NCBI GenBank assembly: GCA_011959805.1
Contig: BLMC01000024.1
Span: 1 to 37,921, forward strand
Length of the DNA stretch: 37,921 nt
Direction of reading: 5' to 3'
Origin: Lachnospiraceae bacterium
GTDB taxonomy: Bacteria; Bacillota; Clostridia; Lachnospirales; Lachnospiraceae
This document shows positions 7,679 through 16,002 of the stretch, one piece after another. The number at the start of each line of letters is the position of its first letter. Positions within the stretch are counted from its first letter, which is position 1. The notes beneath the pieces are model-generated. The model saw nothing but the letters and a program-made list of their open reading frames with translations, made no database searches and was not told where the DNA came from. The position numbers were made by a program, and so were the translations under genes.

Positions 7679-8903
7679 ATGCGGGTATTAGTGTTATGGA
7701 GGCAGCCTGTGATCAATATGAGAAATACAATCATTGACCATGCATTCAGCTTTCAAAAATATGATGTAAAGAATGAATATTTTTATTTCAATATCTATAA
7801 TGGAAGATTTGCCGAAGATTATAGTTGGATTGATGACAAAATGTTTGATATTGTAATCTTTCATTACTCTGCAGTTTCATTGAGAGGTTCTAACAGATAT
7901 TGGGATAATTTCTTACATTTAATGATATCTATATGGAGCGATTATCCCTGCAAAAAAATTATCATACCGCAGGATGACTATACGGTTACAAAACGAATTT
8001 GGGATTTAGCTTTGGGGATAAAAGCAGATGTGATATATACTGTAATACGGGAATGTGATTGCGCTGTTTTATATCCTAAAGAGAAACTGGGGAATATTGA
8101 AATCAAAACCGTTTTAACAGGATATGTGGAAGAGGATTATGTCAATAAGATTCATCTGCAAAGTCATAGATATAGAAAATACGATGTTGTTTACAGGGCA
8201 AGGAAACTGCCCTATGAATTTGGAAGGCTTGGTCAATTGAAATATGAACTGGCGTTGTATTTTAATAAGAAATTAAAAGATACCGATTTGATATATAATT
8301 TGGCAAATACGGATGACGATCAAGGCGCGCTGTTAGGAGATGGCTGGTTTACATTTCTTGCTTCTTCAAGAACGACAATTGGGTGTCTGGGAGGAGCAGG
8401 ATTTGCGGATATAACAGGAGACTATGAGAAAAAAGTAAGGGAATACACATTGATTTATCCAAATGCTACATATGAGGAAACGAAAGAAGCGTGTTTCCCC
8501 AATGTTGAAGAAAATCTTACAGGAATGGTTTCACCTAGAATTTTTGATGCGGCACTGATGAAAACCTGTCAGATACTGGTGGGGGAAGATTATGACTTGT
8601 TACGGGGGGGGGGGTATGCGTCCTGACGTTGACTACATTGTCCTGAATGCGGATTTTAGCAATATTGATGACGTGATAAAGAAAATGAAGGATATTGATT
8701 ACTGTGAGGAAATTGCAAGCAACTGTTATGAACATCTTGTGAAGTCTGAGAAATATACATATGCAAAGTTTGTGGAATGGATCATAAAGGATATTGGGAG
8801 TACTGCTTATGACAAAAACCGCTGTGGCGATTTAAGCAGATATATAGAGAAAATGTGCAAAAAAAATAATGAGTTAGTAATGAATGAAATAAAATCGCGA
8901 TAG
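7679..8903 (+). CDS. glycosyltransferase-like protein, frameshifted at a poly-G tract (phase-off)
   Basis: The frame from the ATG at 7679 (good AAAGGAGG site) runs 315 residues and stops at 8626, a few codons after an 11-G tract. The frame that continues (RPDVDYIVLNADFSNIDDVIKKMKDIDYCEE and onward to 8903) matches the C-terminus of the intact paralogue next door. With 10 G the two parts join to a 407-residue protein, against 405 for the paralogue, so this is the on state (13 G also works). VSPRIFDAALMKTCQILVGEDYD resembles the C-terminal nucleotide-sugar binding part of CgeB/GT1-like glycosyltransferases. The enzyme class is moderately sure; donor and acceptor are unknown. Confidence 0.72.
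8604..8614 (+). repeat. poly-G tract (11 G) in glycosyltransferase gene, out-of-frame state
   Basis: Eleven G at the site where the neighbouring paralogue has the non-repetitive codons for YQGVLIPEIDY. With 10 or 13 G the reading frame is restored. Confidence 0.9.
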
Positions 8904-8937
8904 AGATAGAGAGCAGGGGACATGGAGGATAGTTTAA

Positions 8938-10155
8938 ATGAGGGTATTGGTGTTATGGAGACAGTCTATGATCAATATGAGAAATACAGATATTGATCAT
9001 GCGTTTTGCTTCAAACGATATGATACAGAAAATGAATACTTTTATTTTAATATATATAAGGGACGATTTGCAGAGGATTATGCATGGATAGATAAGAAAA
9101 TGTTTGATGTTGTTATTTTTCATTATTCTGCTATGGAGTTGAGAGGTGCAGAGAAACATTGGGAAAATTTTGTGCGGCTTATGACAACTATTTGGAGAGA
9201 GTATCCTTGCAGGAAGATTATTATGGTGCAGGATGACTATACACGTACCAAAAGCATTTGGGATTTGGCATTAGGAATAAGAGCAGATAAATTATATACG
9301 GTGATGCGGGAATGTGATTATCCTATTTTGTATCCCAAAGATAAAATGAACTCTATTGAAATAAAAACGGTTTTGACAGGATATGTTGAGGAAGGTTACA
9401 TCAATAAGTTATCTCTGCGAAATCATAGACAAAGAAAATATGATGTTGTTTACAGAGCAAATAAACTTCCATATGTATATGGAAAACATGGTCAACTAAA
9501 ATATGAGCTGGCGCTATATTTTAAAGAATGTTTGAAAGATATTGGATTTATATATGATATATCTGGCACCGATGGCAATAAGGGAGCGGTGCTAGGAGAT
9601 ACATGGATTGAATTCTTAGCTTCGTCAAGAATAGCTATTGGATGCTTGGGTGGTTCTGGATTTGCAGATATAACAGGGGAATATAGAAAAAGAATAACAG
9701 AATATATGACAGAGCATACGGATGCAACATATGAGGAAACAAAAGCTGTATGTTTTCCTCATGTAGAAGAAAATCTCACAGGTGTGATTTCTCCTAGAAT
9801 TTTTGATGCTGCAATCACAAAGACTTGCCAAATACTGGTAGGAGCGGATTATCAGGGAGTTTTAATTCCTGAAATTGATTATATTGTTTTACGTCCTGAT
9901 TTTGGCAATATTAATGAAGTGATAAAGAAAATGAAAGATATTGACTATTGTGAAGAAATTGCCAATAACTGTTATGAGCACGTTGTAAAATCTCAGAAAT
10001 ATTCATATGCAAAATTTGTAACGTGGATAAAGAATGATATTGGGAATATTGATCATGTAAAAAGTCCTTCTAGCGAGTTAAGTAAATATATAGAAAGAAT
10101 GTGTCAAAAAAATAATGATATGGTGATGAATGATATTTTATTAAGGGAAAGGTAA
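8938..10155 (+). CDS. glycosyltransferase-like protein, intact paralogue of the preceding gene
   Basis: This 405-residue protein is similar along its whole length to the gene before it, starting with almost the same residues (MRVLVLWRQSMINMRNTDIDHAF). The pair arose by tandem duplication and has since diverged. The C-terminal part (ISPRIFDAAITKTCQILVGADYQG) resembles the donor-binding half of GT1/CgeB-like glycosyltransferases. Unlike its neighbour it has no G tract, so its expression should be constant. GGAGGATAG precedes the ATG. The two copies may add the same sugar to different sites or different sugars; the sequence cannot tell. Confidence 0.65.
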   Translation: MRVLVLWRQSMINMRNTDIDHAFCFKRYDTENEYFYFNIYKGRFAEDYAWIDKKMFDVVIFHYSAMELRGAEKHWENFVRLMTTIWREYPCRKIIMVQDDYTRTKSIWDLALGIRADKLYTVMRECDYPILYPKDKMNSIEIKTVLTGYVEEGYINKLSLRNHRQRKYDVVYRANKLPYVYGKHGQLKYELALYFKECLKDIGFIYDISGTDGNKGAVLGDTWIEFLASSRIAIGCLGGSGFADITGEYRKRITEYMTEHTDATYEETKAVCFPHVEENLTGVISPRIFDAAITKTCQILVGADYQGVLIPEIDYIVLRPDFGNINEVIKKMKDIDYCEEIANNCYEHVVKSQKYSYAKFVTWIKNDIGNIDHVKSPSSELSKYIERMCQKNNDMVMNDILLRER

Positions 10156-10171
10156 AAAGAAGGAGATTAAT

Positions 10172-11542
10172 ATGAAAAACAAATTGATTTTATTTGGAGC
10201 AGGTGCTTATGGCAGAAGGGCGTTTGGCAATCTGAAAGCGGAGCATGAGATTGTATGTTTTGTGGATAATAATCCTTCCTTTTGGGGCACAACACTGTTT
10301 GATGTTCCAATTGTTTCCGTAGACCAGATACCCAAATACCAACAGAATGGGGCAGACATTGTAATCTGTATTGCGGAATATCATCAAGTGAGAGAGCAGC
10401 TAAAAGAAATAGGAATAGCTGATTACTATGTTATGCTTGAAGGTCATTTATATAAAGGAAATGAGCAGAATTTGATGGCGGGCAGGGTGTGTACAAGGTG
10501 CATTATGAATAGTGAATCTGATAAATGGATTCTTTTTGACGAGAAGGGACAGTGTAATTATTGCAATACTGCATTTGAGAATATAGGAAAAACATATTTT
10601 CCCAATGATGAGGGAAAGAAGAAATTGGATTTACTGTTAAGTGAAGTAAAAGAAAGCGGAAAAGGGAAAAAGTATGATTGTATTATGGGACTTTCCGGAG
10701 GGCTTGATTCGTCATACTTGGCATATCTTGGCTATAAATGGGGGTTGCGGGTTCTTGCAGTCCATATAGATGATGGATTTGATACGGAAATATCCAAGTC
10801 AAATTTACAGAAGCTGATTGCAGCGACAGGATTTGATTATGAGGTGATTGAGCCTGATGTAGTGCAGTTTAATGACCTGACACTTGCATATATGCGGGCT
10901 GGGGTTCCTAATATTGCCATTCCGCAAGACAATGTTTTGTTAGCATTCTTATATAAAAAGATGAAAGAATATAATATTCAATACTTTCTTTCTGGTGGTA
11001 ATTTTGCGCTTGAGTGTATATTGCAGAGGGGGAATACATACCATGCATTTGATGTAACCAATATTATTGATATACATAATAAATTTGGAAAAGAACCAAT
11101 TGATAAGTTGGAGCTATTGTCAAATAAACAGATGAAAGAAGATCAAAAGGTTTTTGGGATAGAATCCCCTAGACCATTAAATTATATTGATTATAATAGG
11201 GAAAAGGCATTTAGGGAATTGAGTGAATTTTGCGGTTTTGAATATTATGGACGCAAACATCTTGAAAATATTTTAACAGCATTTGTTCAGTTATATTGGT
11301 TTCCGAAAAAATTTGGCGTTGATAAAAGAACTTCTCATTTATCGAGTATGATTGTAAGTGGTCAAATGACACGTAAGGAAGCTCTCAAAAAAATGAAGGA
11401 ACCTATATACGACAGGAAAATGATGGAGAGCTATATAGCAATTCTCAAGAAAAATTTAAGAATAACAGACAAAGAATTTGATGAAATAATGTCCGCACCT
11501 GGACATCAACACGAAGAGTATGCAGTAGATAGCAGCTATTGA
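10172..11542 (+). CDS. N-acetyl sugar amidotransferase (PseA/WbpG type) with N-terminal Rossmann-like module
   Basis: A 456-residue two-part protein. Residues 1 to about 95 form a nucleotide-binding-like module (LILFGAGAYGRRAF, CFVDNNPSFWGT). From about 105 it is a PP-loop ATP pyrophosphatase: VCTRCIMN (C107, C110) and CNYC (C128, C131) form a likely zinc site, and SGGLDSS at 175-181 binds ATP. Members of this family (WbpG, PseA, LegG-like) install an acetamidino group on 2,3-diamino sugars or nonulosonic acids using ammonia from a HisFH-type partner. No such partner lies in this window. The extra N-terminal module is not part of the standard family and is shared with four downstream enzymes. 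Confidence 0.82.
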   Translation: MKNKLILFGAGAYGRRAFGNLKAEHEIVCFVDNNPSFWGTTLFDVPIVSVDQIPKYQQNGADIVICIAEYHQVREQLKEIGIADYYVMLEGHLYKGNEQNLMAGRVCTRCIMNSESDKWILFDEKGQCNYCNTAFENIGKTYFPNDEGKKKLDLLLSEVKESGKGKKYDCIMGLSGGLDSSYLAYLGYKWGLRVLAVHIDDGFDTEISKSNLQKLIAATGFDYEVIEPDVVQFNDLTLAYMRAGVPNIAIPQDNVLLAFLYKKMKEYNIQYFLSGGNFALECILQRGNTYHAFDVTNIIDIHNKFGKEPIDKLELLSNKQMKEDQKVFGIESPRPLNYIDYNREKAFRELSEFCGFEYYGRKHLENILTAFVQLYWFPKKFGVDKRTSHLSSMIVSGQMTRKEALKKMKEPIYDRKMMESYIAILKKNLRITDKEFDEIMSAPGHQHEEYAVDSSY

Positions 11543-11575
11543 GGAAAATTAAAGGGATCATAAAAGGTGTGATAG

Positions 11576-12988
11576 ATGAAAAAATGTATTATATTTGGCT
11601 GTGGCAAGATAGGAAAAGCAGCTTATGAAAAACTGAGAGAATATTATGAGGTTATTGCATGGTCTGATAATAATCAGAGATTACATGGACAGGAAATAAA
11701 CGGCATACCGGTAATAAGGCCTTCTGATATTCCTTCGTTTACACAAAAGTATGATTTGGATGTATTTGTTTCTATATTCCAAACAAGTGAAGTTGTAAAT
11801 CAACTCAGGACATTAGGGATATCAAACAGCTATGTTTGGAAAGAAGGATTTTTCTTTTCGTCTGATGGATTGTTTCCATTGGAATTTCCTGTGTTGAAGT
11901 ATCATAAAAAGGGAAATGATACATCGTTACATGTGCTTTTTGTTTCGAATGTTGCCAATATTAGGGATCATAAGATGGCGGCTCTTGTAAAAAAGGCAGG
12001 AGAAAAAGCGTTTCTTGCATATATAGTTCAATCGCCCCATGATGAATGGTCACAATATATAGATTTGTATGAGGAAATATATCAAATTATGTCCCTACAG
12101 TCTCTTTTGGATTTTGTAAAGAACAGTGAGTTCGATATAGTACATTGTTCAAGTGAGCCGGATCATGTAACGCCAGTGCTTATTCATTCTGGAAAAACAG
12201 TGATTCATGATTGTCATGATTTACGTAGTTCCAGTCAATCAATGTCTCCTGATAAATTGGCACTTGAATATCTTGCGCACTCAGGTGCTGCCGGCGTGAT
12301 ATATCCAACGGATAGTTTAAGGGATGAGGCTGTAAGAAAATTTGCATTGTCTAAAGAACGAACACTGGTAATTGAAAATTATCCATTTGAAGACTTACTG
12401 CAAAAAGAAAAAAAACAAAAACTCAGTGATAGAGATGGAGAGATCCATTGTGTATATGAAGGCGGAATAACACATGGGAATAAGGAGTGCAGGCGTTATT
12501 TTGAGAAAATCTGGTTGAAATTGGCGGAAGCCGGATTGCATATACACTATTATTCACAGTCTGATGAAAAGTATTGTAGATTTTTGGAAACATTACATCC
12601 ACGTTTCCATTATGAGGGAAATGTGTCATCTTATACTCTGTCGTCTGAATTGACGCGGTATGATGTGGGGTTATGTATCTATAACAGTACACCAAAATAT
12701 CAGTTGTATTTAGAGTATTCATCACCTAATAAATTATATGAATATGTGAATGCTGGCATTCCTGTGGCGGTAGGAGATATAAAAAGTCATATTTTAATTG
12801 TTGAAGCAAACAATTTTGGAAAATATATTGATTTCAATGGGGATATCATGCAGCAGATGAAAGAGATTGTCGAAATAGAAATACCATTTGGAGTATTAGA
12901 AGAAAAAGGATTTACGTTTGACAGTAAGACGGCTGAGCTAATGAAATTTTATGAAACCGTTCATAAACATGCGCAAAAGGGAGTTTAA
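11576..12988 (+). CDS. glycosyltransferase (GT4-like) with N-terminal Rossmann-like module
   Basis: A 470-residue protein. Residues 1-95 are the shared module (CIIFGCGKIGKAAYEKL, AWSDNNQRLHG, GIPVI). The rest resembles a GT-B glycosyltransferase: FDIVHCSSEPD and VIHDCHDLRS in the first Rossmann domain, and YSSPNKLYEYVNAGIPVAVGD in the second, which is the usual donor-phosphate region with the Glu of the E-x7-E type motif. The following gene is a paralogue with the same plan. It is likely a cytoplasmic enzyme adding a sugar to the glycan. The start ATG is at 11576, with a weak AAAGGTG site. Confidence 0.75.
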   Translation: MKKCIIFGCGKIGKAAYEKLREYYEVIAWSDNNQRLHGQEINGIPVIRPSDIPSFTQKYDLDVFVSIFQTSEVVNQLRTLGISNSYVWKEGFFFSSDGLFPLEFPVLKYHKKGNDTSLHVLFVSNVANIRDHKMAALVKKAGEKAFLAYIVQSPHDEWSQYIDLYEEIYQIMSLQSLLDFVKNSEFDIVHCSSEPDHVTPVLIHSGKTVIHDCHDLRSSSQSMSPDKLALEYLAHSGAAGVIYPTDSLRDEAVRKFALSKERTLVIENYPFEDLLQKEKKQKLSDRDGEIHCVYEGGITHGNKECRRYFEKIWLKLAEAGLHIHYYSQSDEKYCRFLETLHPRFHYEGNVSSYTLSSELTRYDVGLCIYNSTPKYQLYLEYSSPNKLYEYVNAGIPVAVGDIKSHILIVEANNFGKYIDFNGDIMQQMKEIVEIEIPFGVLEEKGFTFDSKTAELMKFYETVHKHAQKGV

Positions 12989-12991
12989 TCT

Positions 12992-14413
12992 GTGAAAAGG
13001 AATATTATTATTTTTGGAATTGGATATTATGGGAAAAATGCATATTGGAAATTAAAAAATGAGTATCACATTGTCTCTTTTGCAGATAATAATCCGAATA
13101 TGCAGGGCACATTTTATGAAGGGATTCCAGTAATATCTGGAGAAGAACTTAAAAATCTGGATATAAGTGATATAGATATTATTGTTTGTACACGTGCCTA
13201 TTTTGAGATTGGATCCCAAATATTTGATATGGGTATTTTTAGCTATTATGTAATGCTGGAGGGATTTTTGTACCATACAGATTTGAATGAGACTATGATG
13301 CCAGTGGAGTTGTGCCGTGTGTCCTATCATCAAAAAGAAGATAATGAGAAGAATATATTGTTTGTACAGAATGCTGCATGTATACGAACTCATAGAATTG
13401 CGGAGATTATGAAAGAGGAGGGATATAGGGTTTACCTCTTATATACATTGTCATATCCATATGCGGCATATGAGGAGTTTGCTGATATTTATGAAGAAAT
13501 TTGGGGGTTTTCTTCGGCGAATGGTGTTCTTGACTTTATTTCAAATAGTGATTTTGATATTGTACACTGCTCAAATGAACCAGATATATTGGTTAATATT
13601 GTACAAAAAAGCAATAAGCCTGTGGTTGCAGATACACATGATATGCAAAGTATACGAAGTGATATCGGAATAGAAACACTTGTGTTAGAGTATTTGGCGA
13701 ATGTAAACAGCGATGGGAAAATGTATATATCAGCTTCTAGTGCGGATATAGCAAAAGAAAAATATCAGTTGGATAATAAAAGGGTATTTTTTATAAATAA
13801 TATGGTAATGGAACAGACCACGGTTAAAAATGCATATCAAAAACTAAGTTCCTTAGATCATATGATTCATTGTGTATATGAAGGAGGAGTAGTTGGAAAT
13901 GATATAGCGAGTCATCGTTTTTTTGATGATATGTGGAAAAAAATAACAAATACAGGGGTGCATATTCATTTCTATTCTCCCTCAGAGATAGAATATTGTA
14001 AAAGATTAGAAAAAATTAGCCCTCTGATTCATTATGAAGGGAGTCTCAGTGGGGAGAAGCTGATTCTTGAAATGACGAAATATGATTGTGGATTGGCTGT
14101 TTTTCATTCGGTTGGCAATAACAGATTTCATCTTGAAAGTGGGTCGCCAAATAAATTATATGAATATCTAAGTGCTGGTATTCCTGTGATATCAGCCGGA
14201 ATACATTCGCTGAAAAAATTTGTTGAACAGTACCATGTGGGTATAGAATTGGATTTTGCAGGGGATATCAGAAAACAATTAGAAGAAGCGTGTAAACTAC
14301 ATATTGAGAATGATTTTTTAACGCGAAATAATATGACAATGAAATCTTGTGCAAAAGAATTGGGAGCATTTTATGAAAGGATAAAGCAAAGGAAAGTAAT
14401 TGCATGTAGGTAA
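12992..14413 (+). CDS. glycosyltransferase (GT4-like) with N-terminal Rossmann-like module, paralogue
   Basis: A 473-residue paralogue of the preceding gene, starting at GTG 12992 just three bases after its stop, with AAGGGAG inside the end of that gene. The shared module is clear (IIIFGIGYYGKNAYWKL, SFADNNPNMQGT, GIPVISGEE). The GT part has DFDIVHCSNEPD, VVADTHDMQS and SGSPNKLYEYLSAGIPVIS, in the same order as in its neighbour. The gene ends the second transcription block: the next 480 bases hold a new promoter/leader and a remnant only. Confidence 0.75.
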   Translation: MKRNIIIFGIGYYGKNAYWKLKNEYHIVSFADNNPNMQGTFYEGIPVISGEELKNLDISDIDIIVCTRAYFEIGSQIFDMGIFSYYVMLEGFLYHTDLNETMMPVELCRVSYHQKEDNEKNILFVQNAACIRTHRIAEIMKEEGYRVYLLYTLSYPYAAYEEFADIYEEIWGFSSANGVLDFISNSDFDIVHCSNEPDILVNIVQKSNKPVVADTHDMQSIRSDIGIETLVLEYLANVNSDGKMYISASSADIAKEKYQLDNKRVFFINNMVMEQTTVKNAYQKLSSLDHMIHCVYEGGVVGNDIASHRFFDDMWKKITNTGVHIHFYSPSEIEYCKRLEKISPLIHYEGSLSGEKLILEMTKYDCGLAVFHSVGNNRFHLESGSPNKLYEYLSAGIPVISAGIHSLKKFVEQYHVGIELDFAGDIRKQLEEACKLHIENDFLTRNNMTMKSCAKELGAFYERIKQRKVIACR

Positions 14414-14619
14414 TATCAATTACAAGCACAAGACTTTAGCTTATAAAGGTAATAGAAGTATCGCATTTTGTGAAAAATAGAAAATGAGAAAATAAAAGAA
14501 AAACACCTTGACAATTTCATATATTACATCAGATTTTTCTCGTGTTAGATTTTAGTTTTTTCTATGTTTACATGCCAAAATTTAAATAGCAAAGATATGG
14601 CAAAAGCCTGGTGTAAAGT
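14414..14619 (+). promoter_or_regulatory. gene-free promoter/leader region, similar to 6574-6856
   Basis: No gene is seen. CACCTTGACAATTTCATATATTACATCA (core TTGACA at 14508) resembles the 6571-6597 region closely, and the block GTGTAAAGTATGAAATTG at 14611 nearly repeats the one at 6801. A -10 box could not be fixed with confidence. Confidence 0.45.
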
Positions 14620-14645
14620 ATGAAATTGCTTTATATCAGGCTTTT
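14602..14645 (+). terminator. terminator-like leader hairpin (possible attenuator)
   Basis: AAAAGCCTG (14602-14610) pairs perfectly with CAGGCTTTT (14637-14645), closing a loop that contains the TAAAGTATGAAATTG block shared with the leader at 6802-6818. It may attenuate transcription into the LpxD-like gene. Confidence 0.5.
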
Positions 14646-14904
14646 ATTGTGGGTAAGAAAGTATAAATATTTATCAGATTCTCGCAGAAATTGGAAAGAG
14701 GACGTGTTGGATATTATAAAAAAAGATCAATACAGTCGGCTGCACATATTGATACACCCGTTTTGGTACAATGAACGCGAAATACCAGCAAAGGAAGTTT
14801 TGCGCTCTTTTTGTAAAAAGCAAGTATACCAATGTTACAAAGAATTAGATAGAAATATGCGTGATTTAAGCGAATTGCTTCAGAAACGAGAGCTGTTTGT
14901 TTAG
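14620..14904 (+). pseudogene. remnant of a polysaccharide deacetylase-like gene (C-terminal part)
   Basis: An open frame of 94 codons whose first codons lie in the leader hairpin. SDSRRNWKEDVLDIIKK and LHILIHPFWYNE resemble the C-terminal section of polysaccharide deacetylase-like proteins of surface glycan loci, where a Ser-Asp-Ser-x-x-x-Trp segment is followed by the His-Pro-x-Trp motif. The N-terminal catalytic domain with the metal-binding Asp and His is missing, so this should not be an active deacetylase. The fragment appears to have been fused to the leader by deletion or recombination. It might still be translated, since the frame is open. Family assignment is by motif and moderately sure. 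Confidence 0.5.
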
Positions 14905-14914
14905 GAGAAAATGG

Positions 14915-15829
14915 ATGAAGAAGATAAGTGCAGAAGCGTTATTTGAATATTTAAGAACAAGAGATACGAGCATAGAGATTCATGGGAATAAGAATAGAGA
15001 TATTCTTGGTTTTTCTTCTTTGAATAATTATAAGACAGGAACGATCACTTGGATAAAAAAGCAGGTTGGTGCGAATGTATGCCATTTGAAATTGACGGCG
15101 GTGGTATGCCCTCCTGATGCCCAAACAGAGGCAGAGGTTAGGTTTGTGACGGATAATCCGAAAGATGTATTTTTTACGGCAGTAGAATATTTGGCTGATC
15201 CAATAAGTGCATCAAAAATAGCTCCGACTGCAGTATTTGGCAAGAGTGTGCAAATAGGAGAAAACGTTTCCATTGGAGATTATTGTTGTATTGGAGATAA
15301 TGTGCAGATTGGTGACGGGACAATTATAGAGGCACATGTTGTTATTCATAAGAATGTGAAGATAGGGAAAGGGTGTTTGGTAAAGTCAGGAGCAATTATT
15401 GGCGGGGCGGGATATGGATATTCCAAAAGAGACCATAGGTATCATAAAATACGTCATTATGGCAGTGTCGTTATTGGTGATAATGTAGATATAGGAAGTA
15501 ATACATGTATTGATTGTGGAACGATAGATGATACAGTTATTGGAAATGGCGTTAAAATAGATAATTTGTGTCATATTGCCCATAATGTGACCATAGGAAA
15601 TAATTCATCTATTGTGGCAAATAGTACTATTTGTGGCAGTGTTGTTATTGGATGTGAAGTGTATATAGCCCCTAATTCTGTCATAATGAATCAAATAAAA
15701 GTAGAAGATGGGGCAATGATTGGGATGGGAGCAGTGGTAACGAAAAATATAGAAGAGAGTACAGTTAATGTCGGTTTTCCAGCCAAAACAATTCGTATTC
15801 GAACAAAAGAGGATTGGCGTAATTACTGA
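14915..15829 (+). CDS. LpxD-like hexapeptide-repeat N-acyltransferase
   Basis: A 304-residue protein from the ATG at 14915, chosen because AGGAG lies seven bases ahead; an in-frame TTG at 14897 is less likely. Residues 1 to about 90 resemble the N-terminal UDP-sugar binding domain of LpxD (IEIHGNKNRDILGFSSL). From about 100 on there is a left-handed beta helix of hexapeptide repeats (VFGKSVQIGENVSIGDYCCIGD and following), with GGAGYGYSKRD and VKIDNLCHIAHNVTIG, the latter with the His expected to be catalytic. Lipid A is not expected in this kind of organism. In such clusters LpxD homologues probably acylate an amino sugar such as a UDP-4-amino sugar. Substrate is inferred. Confidence 0.8.
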   Translation: MKKISAEALFEYLRTRDTSIEIHGNKNRDILGFSSLNNYKTGTITWIKKQVGANVCHLKLTAVVCPPDAQTEAEVRFVTDNPKDVFFTAVEYLADPISASKIAPTAVFGKSVQIGENVSIGDYCCIGDNVQIGDGTIIEAHVVIHKNVKIGKGCLVKSGAIIGGAGYGYSKRDHRYHKIRHYGSVVIGDNVDIGSNTCIDCGTIDDTVIGNGVKIDNLCHIAHNVTIGNNSSIVANSTICGSVVIGCEVYIAPNSVIMNQIKVEDGAMIGMGAVVTKNIEESTVNVGFPAKTIRIRTKEDWRNY

Positions 15830-15839
15830 TGTTTTTAGA

Positions 15840-15965
15840 ATGATTCGTTTTATAAATAGGAAGGAAGAAAGGTATTCTTTGACAAGTTTATTAAAGTATT
15901 TGATAAAATACAATGCAGAAAATAATATTAGCCATATATCAAAAAATGTGTTTGCTTTAAAATAG
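15840..15965 (+). pseudogene. remnant of a methyltransferase-like gene (C-terminal tail)
   Basis: A 41-codon open frame starting at ATG 15840. Its product (RKEERYSLTSLLKYLIKY and NAENNISHI) aligns with the last 40 residues of the 396-residue methyltransferase-like protein at 17299-18489 (IKEERYFLASLLEHLMKY, YAENDISHI). DNA similarity continues to just past the stop codon. It is best read as the end of a deleted paralogue that once stood here, or the end left by a recombination. Confidence 0.7.
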
Positions 15966-16002
15966 GAATCTTTATATTAGGCTTTTTGGAGGAAAACTAT
16001 AC

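Noticed and set aside
14915-15829. LpxD as evidence for lipid A and a Gram-negative origin
   Set aside because: No other lipid A genes are present and the neighbouring genes are of Firmicutes type; LpxD homologues also work in amino-sugar pathways.
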